NCBI GenBank assembly: GCA_018417955.1
Contig: JACTVC010000010.1
Coordinates: 124,001-188,000, forward strand
DNA from: Laccaria trichodermophora
Lineage: Eukaryota > Basidiomycota > Agaricomycetes > Agaricales > Hydnangiaceae
Direction: 5' to 3'
DNA length: 64,000 bases
Below, in pieces: positions 55,933 through 64,000 of the stretch; position 1 is the first letter of the stretch, and every line of letters begins with the position of its first letter. The notes below the pieces were generated by a model. It was not told the origin of the DNA, did not search any database, and worked only from the letters and a program-made list of their open reading frames with translations. Made by a program: the position numbers and the translations under genes.

Positions 55933-57658
55933 GGGCAATGACTTGGGTAGGGGAGCTATCGGGGGGCGTTGAGCCGTTGCTTGAGGCCAAAGGAGCTATA
56001 GGAGATTCTGGGTTAGGGAAAATAGGAGGAGGAGACTTATCCGCTGGGGTCTTCGATTGCTGATGCGCCCGTGGGTTCCTGGTGTACGGTCTTCCACCTG
56101 GGGCCGCGGGCTCGAAACCTAGACGAGTCTGCCTGTATCTGTCTTTCTGTGAGCCTGGTTGTACCGCATTGACATGAATCTCAGCCTGTGGTACTCGACG
56201 ACCATGGGATGGGTAGGATGGCGCCCATGTCCACGACTCCTTTGCTGGGAAGAAGGGTAAGTCATTGGCCGGATCTCTGGCGTTGAGTTCTTCTATCTTC
56301 CGGAGGAAGGTCGGACAGCCGCGGTCCCAGCTTGTGTGAGAGTCTGTCCTGCAAGACCTGCAGTAAACAACGTCTTGCACTGAGCACTTACTCGTCCAAT
56401 GATCCCCCCCACATGTACCGCACACGTTCACCTCCTTTGCGATGACGCATTCCAGAGCGACGTGGTCCCAGCCTTGACACTTGAGGCACCTTATGGGCTC
56501 CTTCTTGCACTTCACTACCGAGACCCTCTTGTGACATATCGACAGACCGTTGACTATCACCCGGTTGGCCGATTCCGCGTCCGAGAATGTGGCGATTACA
56601 TGGGCGAAACGTTGGTCTGGTCGTCTTCGTGCCGGGGGCTTGATCCACCTCAGTTTCGTCAGCGCACCCTTCGGTATGTTGTTCATTTCTTCGATCTCCC
56701 TCCTGTCCTTTTCACTGTTAGCATCCAGGTTCAGCGGCACATAGTAGGTGACAACGTTGAAGGACCTCGTCTTGAAAGAGGCTTCCGTTTCCCCTAGCTC
56801 CAGCAGGAAGGCCTCTGCGTTGGCCTTGGAGGCCAGCCAGGCCGCGCCGTCGTCTGTAACCATTTCTACCAATATGCCGCCGTTTTGTAGCTTCAAAGCC
56901 GACCTAATTTTGTGCTGTTGTCCTGTCGCCCTTCCCATAGCCTCCGCGAACTTGCCCACCAGAGCCGAGTTGGCGCAGTTGCTGAGGCTTGATCCCTTGG
57001 GTAGGTCGATTAGAGATTGTCGTTGCCTGATGTTCTCCTTTGCCGCTAGACGAGGGTTAGCATCCATTGGGGCTCCAGAGGCCGTCCTTGTCAACGCGTC
57101 CCTGTATGGAGAACTGTCTGTGTTCCCTGCTTGTTGTGCCGCTTTTTCGACCACCGCTGCTAATTCCACTGTCTTTTCTTTCAACACCTCTGTCTTCTTC
57201 TCCAGCTCCTCCATAACCTTCTCCGTGAGCCCCTCCGTGAACGTCTTCAAGTCGTTGGTTAACTCGTTGAGCTGAGTGTTGGCGATATCTCTGATGTCTT
57301 CCGCTACTACCTCCAGTTCGACGTCTCTCAACAAAAAAGCGACCGCGCGTACTGCGTTAACCGCAGGGAGGGCAACGCCCTGCATGGCCGCAATCTGGAA
57401 GAGTGTCGTGGCGAGTGCACTCAAAGTGAGCAGTGCCCCCGCCGGAACCATGAGCAGCCTTCCCTCGAGGAAAGATCTCCCTTTTTCTGAGTCACTGATT
57501 TCGTGCTCGTCTTTGTCTGTCTCCACCGCCCCGGTGGCTCTCGTCTTTCCGTGTTCCTGTACTTCTGTGTCGATTGATCGAGTTTGTCGAGTGGTCATCA
57601 CTTTACCTTTTTGTGGCGGAGCCGCCTGACTTTTAGGCCTCAGCCCGGTCCCAGACAT
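55925..57658 (-). CDS. LINE ORF1: nucleic-acid-binding protein with zinc knuckles
   Basis: 577 aa from ATG at 57,658. The N-terminal third is charged. A helical, probably coiled-coil stretch follows ('LNELTNDLKTFTEGLTEKVM', 'ELEKKTEVLKEKTVEL'), then an RRM-like part ('FNVVTYYVPLNLDANSEKD') and three Cys/His fingers near residues 390-450: 'CLKCQGWDHVALEC', 'CGTCGGDHWTSKC' and 'CRSCRTDSHTSWDRGC'. The C-terminus is Pro/Ser-rich. In this group ORF1 protein coats the element RNA. The stop overlaps the ORF2 start. No disabling change is seen. Confidence 0.88.
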   Translation of the reverse strand: MSGTGLRPKSQAAPPQKGKVMTTRQTRSIDTEVQEHGKTRATGAVETDKDEHEISDSEKGRSFLEGRLLMVPAGALLTLSALATTLFQIAAMQGVALPAVNAVRAVAFLLRDVELEVVAEDIRDIANTQLNELTNDLKTFTEGLTEKVMEELEKKTEVLKEKTVELAAVVEKAAQQAGNTDSSPYRDALTRTASGAPMDANPRLAAKENIRQRQSLIDLPKGSSLSNCANSALVGKFAEAMGRATGQQHKIRSALKLQNGGILVEMVTDDGAAWLASKANAEAFLLELGETEASFKTRSFNVVTYYVPLNLDANSEKDRREIEEMNNIPKGALTKLRWIKPPARRRPDQRFAHVIATFSDAESANRVIVNGLSICHKRVSVVKCKKEPIRCLKCQGWDHVALECVIAKEVNVCGTCGGDHWTSKCSVQDVVYCRSCRTDSHTSWDRGCPTFLRKIEELNARDPANDLPFFPAKESWTWAPSYPSHGRRVPQAEIHVNAVQPGSQKDRYRQTRLGFEPAAPGGRPYTRNPRAHQQSKTPADKSPPPIFPNPESPIAPLASSNGSTPPDSSPTQVIAHV

Positions 57659-57801
57659 GCTCTGAGATTGTTATTAGCTGGTTTGGTAATGATATAAAAG
57701 GTTTTGGAATCTGTATGTAGGCCAGAATGCGTGTTGCAGTCGACGAGTCGCCCAAAAATTTTCAGGGTCCTAGTCGGGGTGCCACGTGGTTCAGGTCCAA
57801 G

Positions 57802-58050
57802 GAAGTCCTCGGACCTACCCTCTAGATAAGTAGCCTTTTCAGGGGCCGAAGCTCTCTCAGAGACTCAGAGTTCCGTGAAGTCGCATCAGCTCGCATCCAG
57901 GGTAAGTATTTTCGAATTCGGACTCGCCCAGACCAAAGAATTGTTCAAAATCTTCCAGTTTGAAAAAAGACCTAAGCCGTGGGTGCGAGACTGCGAGTAA
58001 ATTCAATTCCGGCAGAGAAAAGGATGCGCACGCACATAGACGCACATAAT
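57802..58050 (+). repeat. duplicated block, copy A, right part
   Basis: Continues the block split by the LINE. 'gtgaagtcgcatc', 'tattttcgaattcg' and 'aatcttccagtttgaaaaaa' match copy B at 59,850-59,945. Confidence 0.65.
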
Positions 58051-58356
58051 GCGCATTGCCCTGAAGAACTCTAACAGCCAAGGATTGGCCAAGGACACAT
58101 CAATAATCGTAAACATGGTCGCGAGCTTGGTCACGTGGCTCCAATGCACCTGTGTTTTCCGCATTTCGGCCCTTTTGGTACTCCATTTGGATCACCTTGG
58201 ATCACCCTTGCTTCCACCCCTCGGGCAATCGGTATGAGTTTAAAGTTACTTAGTAGGGGGCTTTCGGGCAGGCCCCAACTTGAATGCACGCTGGTTTCCA
58301 AACTCCCTTCGGTTTCTCCAAACTCTATCATCTAACGCCCTGCAATCTTGCTCATC

Positions 58357-59154
58357 ATGGGAGGCGAAGGTCCTTACGTGCAGTTCTCTTCAACTAGGTC
58401 TACATCGTGGGCCGATCGCACTGGATTGGCTCAGTTGAGTGACGAGGAACTCGAGGCTGCATATAGCCGCGCAGGAGATTTCTTGAAGGACAGGAAGAAA
58501 GAGCTCACGGATGAACATGGCTGGAGCGCCCAGCCTGAGGACGATGATGTTTGTCGTGTTGTCAACTTCTCCTTGTGGATACTCACGACCGACATTGTCA
58601 CATACTAGACTCTGTTCCTCATAGTCACCACGCGCACCCATTATCAACGTTCTTATGACGTTAAGCTGCGTCTGCCTTCAAAATTCGCTTCCTTCCTTGA
58701 TCACGCCAACAACGATATGTGGAGCAGAATGTTCCACGTTTTTGAAGCTCGACGCCTACATCGCAACAGTGGCACGCTGCACATTGACGGTCCCACTCCT
58801 CTATCTGATATCTTTTATTTACTGCAAGTTCTTTGCCCCGGCATGCTCCTCATCATTCGCGTAGATGACATAGATGAGCGCGGCGAGATGGAGACGACTC
58901 GAGCTCTTCCGTCGAAGGAGTGGGTCAAAGATCACACTACGATGTTACAGCATGTGTTGGGCAGCGAGCAGAGATACGAGAGTTTACTTGCCGCTGTCAC
59001 TGACAGATCAAAGAGTTTCAAGGATGATTGGATAACTCGGTACGACTCCTCGTATGATGATCTACATTACACGAATCGGTGGGGGGTTAGAGAACCGCTG
59101 GATTACACTGCCTGTGGGTCGGAGTGCGGGTATTGTGGTCAGTGTGACTATTAA
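58357..59154 (+). CDS. unknown protein gene, two exons or one broken exon
   Basis: The frame starts at ATG 58,357 ('GGEGPYVQFSSTRSTSWAD'), meets TAG at 58,606 and continues in the same register to 59,154. A 51-bp GT...TAG intron (58,558-58,608) would remove the stop and keep the frame (about 248 aa). Otherwise the gene carries a premature stop. The first part is charged and helical ('SDEELEAAYSRAGDFLKDRK'). The second has 'YDVKLRLPSKFASFLDHA', 'HIDGPTPLSDIFYLL' and a Cys-rich end 'CGSECGYCGQC'. No known family. It lies between two copies of a duplicated block. Confidence 0.5.
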
Positions 59155-59594
59155 GATGTATGTGTCTATTTCTCAGCTATGTCCGGCGCTAATCGGAAAA
59201 GATAACCGCTCAGTACATAATTACCTGGATTCAGTAATGTTTTTTGAGGTGTGTCTGATACATGAACGTTTCCGGTCTCATCACCCCGCAAATTTGCCTA
59301 TGTTCTGCCATACTTTTCTTGTGCCTGTCAGTAGTGCGTGTACGATAGATGTCCTTTGATCCAATTTCAACCTTTCCGCCCATCAAGGTTGGACGCAGAC
59401 AATATCTTTGTATTGGGTCGCTTGTCCTTCCCACTGGCAGTTACCTTGCCTGTCAAAGTCTCTGGAAATTCAAACCCATAAATATGTGGGAAAGTCGTGC
59501 CAGTCAAACGTATGCCTCGCGCGCAGAGCTCAGGCTCAGGCATCTCCTGGTTCAGAATCATGCCATAGAGTCTGGGATTTAAGTGGGAGTCCCT

Positions 59595-59990
59595 TTAGGA
59601 GAGTGATAGCCCTATTCAAAAACCCTCTGAGCATTGAGTATTCAAGGGGGAAAGAGGGGGAAGTGGGAAGGCTTAGCCTCCGAGTCCTACCAACCTCCTA
59701 CTGCCAAGGGTGCTGCTACGTGAGGGCGATTTATCCCATCGGTGAGGAGTAGATAGCCGAATTTAAGCACCATATGTACTTATGGCTGTGAGGGAGTCCT
59801 ACGCTCTAGATAGCCTTTACAGCCTGGGCCGAGGAACTCTCATGGTTTCGTGAACTTTGAAGTCGCATCCAAGGTATTATTATTTTCGAATTTGAAATCG
59901 CCCTAAGAACTGTCAAAAATCTTCCAGTTTGAAAAAAGACTTTAGACCTTCAGATAGTTAAGCCGTGAGTGCGAATAAAGGTTTTGGACT
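59595..59990 (+). repeat. duplicated block, copy B
   Basis: Same orientation as the interrupted copy A. Shared parts include 'gatagccctattcaa', 'ttatcccatcggtgagga', 'tttaagcaccatatgta' and 'cttccagtttgaaaaaagac'. Between 59,155 and 59,594 only short frames without motifs are present. Confidence 0.65.
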
Positions 59991-60109
59991 TTTCTCCGTG
60001 TTTCTGGCAATCTTGGTCACGTGGCGTCAATGAATGACGCGTCGCACCCTGTGTTCTTACCGATCACCACCAAATTACCACACTCTCAGCGATACCACAA
60101 CACAGGCGG

Positions 60110-62498
60110 ATGTCTACAACCGTTAAACTTTATGTCTACGATCTTAGCAAGGGCATGGCTCGCCAGCTCTCGCGGCAGCTGACAGGACGACAGATAGACG
60201 GTATCTGGTAGGCTCCAATCTACACCAACCTTATCTGTCCCTTTTGAAAGCAAAATGATCCAGGCATACGTCTGTCGTCGTCTTTGGCAAAGAAATATTT
60301 TATGGTCAAGGAATTAACACGACTCCCCCTGGGAGATCGCATGTAGGTCTGGAATCGGTTTTCAAACCATGGCGCTGACCGTCAGGATGTAGCATGGCGC
60401 TCCTATGCAGGTTTTAGATATGGGAGAAACGTCAATAGATGAGGAGACGTTTACCGAATACTTGGAAGAGATGAGAAGCCATTATACAGCGGACAAAGTA
60501 TGTCGTATCTTTCTCGTCGTTAACATTACCCTAACTGTAACAGTACCACCTCTTAGGTATGTGGCGCAGTTTTGTAAACCTTCTGCAGAGGCGTAACGAG
60601 CTACAGAATTTAATTGCAATTCATTTACAAATGATTGCGTCGGGTTTCTTACCGGAGGCTCCATCCCCTCCTACATTTCGGGTAACTAACCATCCTCATT
60701 CCGGCTTGCCTGTAAATGTTGAACCAAGCTTGATAGACCTACCCACTGACTTCCTATCCACTCCATTCGGCCAGAGTCTTCGCCCAACAATAGACGCAAT
60801 GTACCGAAGACCATCCCCCGGTGTCCCAGCCATACCTGCCAACGCCCCTCCTAACCCAGAACTGGCAGCTTCCATTCTGCAAAGTGTCGCGGCACAAGCC
60901 CAGTCAAATGGTGGTCCTTCATATCAGAACCGTCCTCCTCCTCTCCCTGCTACCCAGTCTCTTACATCTCCAATCCACGCTATAACGAATCCTCCTGCTT
61001 TCCACGCGTTCCTCAAGAGCCATAGGGCGGCTGTCGCATTCTTCACGAGTAACACTTGTCCCCCGTGTAGAATGATCGAGCCAGTTTTTGAACGTCTCTC
61101 TGAGGAAAAAGGATTACAGGAAGGGCGCGATGGTGCTGGTTTTGCTAAGGTCGATATTGATGTGGGAATGGGTCGTAATCTCGCAGCAGAGTACTCCGTT
61201 AGGGCTACTCCGACGTTCATGTTTTTCTTGGATGGGAAAAAGGTGCGTTTGGTGAAATTTATTCAATATGTTTTTTAATCAGCGCGTTGCTAGATTGAGG
61301 AAATTAAGGGTGCAGACGCGAACGAACTGAGGGCCCAAGTCGAACTTTTGCTATTCCAAGCTTTTCCTCGTGTGTTTTTTCTTACTTAAATTGATGAGCT
61401 TCCTTCTCATCGATTTGAAGCGCACCCACATACCAAGCTTTCACTTCCTGCCATTCAAGCTCTCGAGCTGAAGCCTATCTTATTCTCTCAAATCCCGCCA
61501 GTTGACACAGTTCTTACAAAGCTGAATGCCTCGATCGACGCCTCGACGTGGCCCGCTTCCGCTACTCAATCCCAGGCTCAGGTTAAACAAACTCTCACCA
61601 CGACAGTCGCTCCATACCTCAAGGCTCGATTTGTAGTGCCTCCAAACGTACCCAAAGCCCCAGCTCGACCGCTTCCATCTGCAACTCCAGCGATCCTGAC
61701 TCCATGGGCCCAAGCAACCGCTTCTCTCGCCACCGCCCTCCCAGTCGAAACTCTCTTTCCCCTCGTCGACACATGGCGGCTGGCACTTTTAGATCCAGCC
61801 GTTGGTGCGTGGATAGCGGCAACCCCGTCTTCCTCTGACCCTATCAACCTGCTCCTTCCTCAAGCCAATTCCGCACTCCAGACTCCATCAAAGTCATCTC
61901 GGAACTACGTGCTCACCTTCCTGCGCCTCCTATGCAACGCGACGTCAAGTGTTCCTCTGGCGCAGAAGCTCCTGCAGTCCTCCATGCGCCAGGACGTGAC
62001 AGCGGTTCTGGTTCCAAGTTTGTTGCATGAGGACGTCCAGGTCCGTACGGCTGCTGCGAGTCTGGCGTTCAATGTTGCTGCGGTCCTTCAGAAGCCAAGG
62101 GTAGAAGCTGTGAGAAGTGGGAGACGTTTAGACGAGCCTGATGATGTGGGGGATTGGGAGGTGGAGATGGTTAGTGCTGTTGTGGAAGCTTTGGATAGAG
62201 AAAAGGATAATGAGGAAGTTGGTGAGTTTGTCGTTTCTCTCTCGTATGCTTTTTGAAATTATGTTTGTATTCTAACTTCATTGTTCTCCTAGTTCATCGA
62301 CTGACAGCGTGTCTGGCTTTCCTCCTTCGTCTTTCACCGTTCCACGAATCTCATCAGGATCTGCTGGAGGCGCTGCAAACTCGTGATAAGTTGAATGGGA
62401 AGCTAGTGAAAGGGGAACATTGGAATGGGGAGGGAGGTGTTCAGAAGAAGGAAGTGAGGAAGCTGATTGACGAGGTTGCTGGTAGACTTTGTCCTTGA
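60110..62498 (+). CDS. PPPDE peptidase - thioredoxin - PUL domain fusion protein
   Basis: Nine exons: 60110-60207, 60264-60342, 60393-60497, 60544-60556, 60607-60681, 60737-61242, 61294-61369, 61421-62221, 62293-62498; 652 aa. The N-terminal PPPDE (DeSI-like) cysteine peptidase has catalytic His 34 ('[11 protein letters not shown]') and Cys 102 ('FNCNSFTND'). DeSI enzymes remove SUMO or ubiquitin-like modifiers. A thioredoxin-like domain follows with CPPC at about 231-234 and '[15 protein letters not shown]'. The C-terminal helical region (about 390-650) fits a PUL domain, which in Ufd3/PLAA proteins binds Cdc48/p97. It is likely a Cdc48-linked desumoylating or deubiquitinating factor with a redox module. 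Exon 4 is only 13 bp. Confidence 0.88.
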
Positions 62499-62734
62499 GT
62501 TATAAAGATAGAAAGGATTGTGAAATTATGTGCTGAAAATAATAGTGTATTGCTGTACTGATTCACACTGAGGCCATGCATTGTAAACTCTCAGGCTCCG
62601 CAACTTGTCCGCAACACTCTCAGGCTAGTCACCGATTGTCCAAGAAAGCTCTCCTCAGGCTCTCCTTGATCATGACCCGAAGGCATCATCGTAAAGGGCA
62701 GTGCAGTGTATAAACTATTCGAGCTTTGTCGACC
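62499..62734. other. intergenic region, likely terminator and promoter
   Basis: 236 bp between two co-oriented genes. 'aataatagtgtattgc' soon after the stop may be part of a 3' end signal. 'gtataaac' at about 62,708 may be a TATA-like element for the F-box gene. Confidence 0.3.
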
Positions 62735-63909
62735 ATGTCAATGGCCACCTTCAATCTACTGACGTGGACGGAACTAATGTTCGCATTCGCTTCCAGGTAC
62801 CTTCACTCAAACTTTGCCGATACAATAGTTTCTAATCTGCACTACTTAGGTTGCTGCAAATCTTTAAGCGTCCTCCGCGGCGTCATAGTCCGCCCACAAG
62901 TTCAACGCGGGACCCACCACCAGATCGTGTACCCCGTCCTTCCACCCCTCCCACTTCACAGATATTGGAGCCCGTCGTACGATACACAGGACCCGACCAC
63001 TTCACTCTTCTTCCAACTGAAATCGTGCTCGAAATCGCGTCCTTTGCATGCGCGGACTCGCAGTCGACTTATCGTGCTCTTCTCCTCGTTTCGAGGCGGT
63101 TGAACTTGCTCGTCAAGTTTGACTGTCTTCATTTCGTCCCCGTTCGACTCCAGTGTAACTCCCAAATAGAAAATTTCCGTCTGCTTCTTGGGTTATACCC
63201 AGACTTGGTCCCTCGCGTGCGTCATCTCTGGATCAATACCCCTCCTCGAATGACGGCTACAAATGCTGGGCTTAACTGGGAAGACGGGCCTTCCAGCCCA
63301 GCCGTCAGAGTAGCTAGGCTGTGTACGAACATCGCCACCTTATCGTGCTCAACTCCCGTATTGCATTACGTCAACTTTGGGTCCTCGCCGAACGTCACGA
63401 TACCAAGATCACTCTCGTCTGAAGGTGACTGGGGATCACTTCAAGATTCCACCTTTAAACATACAAAGTTGCGAGAGTTGACTCTCCTCAACAACTTCTT
63501 CAACTGGTCCTTCTTCTACCATGACGATCTGGGAGCTGTCACTTCCACGGTATCACACTTATTCACACAATTGACACACCTTACGCTGCTCGAACCCATT
63601 GGTCAGGACTTCCCCGTAAAGAAGTTCACTTCATTACAGTATTTCTCTTCAGAGATATACCCACCATCCGCAACATCCAACACTTTAGACACCTGGGTCG
63701 CCGTGACGAACTCCCGAGTCCATGTTTTGCTCGCTCCGTTGCCGGAGGATGCTCGGATTACTCTGATCATTCACCATACGAAGGTCAACAGGAAAGAGGA
63801 GGTCGAGATGAGCGACAGTCATAGATTTTGTACGGTGCGCGTGGGCAAGCCCACCTATTTCCAGTGGTGGGCTGATCGAGCGAGAGGGGGTGACGGGGTT
63901 TGGTCATGA
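62735..63909 (+). CDS. F-box-like protein
   Basis: Two exons (62735-62796, 62850-63909) joined by a 53-bp intron; 373 aa. A Pro/Arg-rich N-terminus is followed by an F-box-like helix set (about 65-105: 'FTLLPTEIVLEIASFACA', 'STYRALLLVSRRLNLLV') and a region with 'HLWINTPPRM', 'LRELTLLNNFF' and 'LTHLTLLEPIG' resembling degenerate leucine-rich repeats. This is the common agaric F-box architecture, probably a substrate receptor for SCF ubiquitin ligase. The stop falls 91 bp before the window end. The start is the first ATG before the intron; the alternative without the intron lacks an ATG. Confidence 0.7.
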
Positions 63910-64000
63910 TTGCGGAATGAATGGCAAAATTTATAACTTTTGAACAGCAGGTTCGAGCTCATTTAGTTTGTGGAATTGCTCTTGCGTCAACTAGTGCACG

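Larger units (their letters stand above)
51375..57801 (-). mobile_element. full-length Tad1-like LINE retrotransposon
   Basis: Contains two long intact frames and a 19-base A tail (T run at 51,374-51,392 on the + strand) at the 3' end. The flanks 'gaagtcctaccggacctacc' (from 51,351) and 'gaagtcctcggacctaccct' (from 57,802) form a 22-24 bp target duplication with a 2-bp indel. The structure (ORF1 with CCHC fingers; ORF2 with endonuclease, RT and RNase H) fits the Tad1/I group common in fungi. Both frames being open suggests a recently active copy. Confidence 0.9.

Overview
The window is fungal nuclear DNA, most likely from a mushroom-forming basidiomycete (Agaricomycetes) with a repeat-rich genome. 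Evidence: host genes with many 41-80 bp GT-AG introns, a FunK1-type fungal protein kinase, agaric-style F-box proteins, a Tad1-like LINE and a chromodomain Ty3/Gypsy element (chromovirus). I cannot name a species.

Layout. Bases 1-43,000 are almost entirely transposable elements, nested several levels deep. Bases 43,000-64,000 are a gene island: carnitine acetyltransferase (-), a decayed kinase copy, a FunK1 kinase (+), an F-box protein (-), a full-length LINE (-), a small unknown gene (+), a PPPDE-thioredoxin-PUL fusion gene (+) and a second F-box protein (+).

The repeat nest reads like a set of Russian dolls. An old giant foldback element has arms at about 3,495-11,196 and 39,961-41,432. 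Its left arm carries a non-autonomous LTR element (3,823-8,835), which holds a TIR element with a broken RecQ-like helicase copy, itself cut by a hAT MITE. Its right arm is split by a chromovirus (11,197-39,960, minus strand, 373-bp LTRs, TSD CATCC). Six elements lie inside the chromovirus: four foldback elements, one TIR element full of minisatellites, and a second copy of the non-autonomous LTR element (31,727-36,195), which carries another hAT MITE. Removing the six insertions and their target duplications leaves a chromovirus of about 13.1 kb. Its gag, protease, RT, RNase H, integrase and chromodomain lie in one frame, followed by a separate frame of about 1,165 codons of unknown function between pol and the 3' LTR.

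Most notable points. (1) The large extra reading frame, with an RS-rich segment, in the chromovirus. (2) A foldback family with a shared terminal motif and 8-9 bp target duplications. (3) The non-autonomous LTR elements share the chromovirus primer-binding site and polypurine tract, which suggests mobilisation in trans. (4) All differences I counted between the two chromovirus LTRs are CpG transitions, all eight in-frame stops are TGA, and the first RT catalytic Asp is Asn in a context that CpG deamination explains. The chromovirus therefore looks methylated and silenced, while the LINE at 51.4-57.8 kb looks intact and young.

All product names rest on motifs read by eye; no database search was run.
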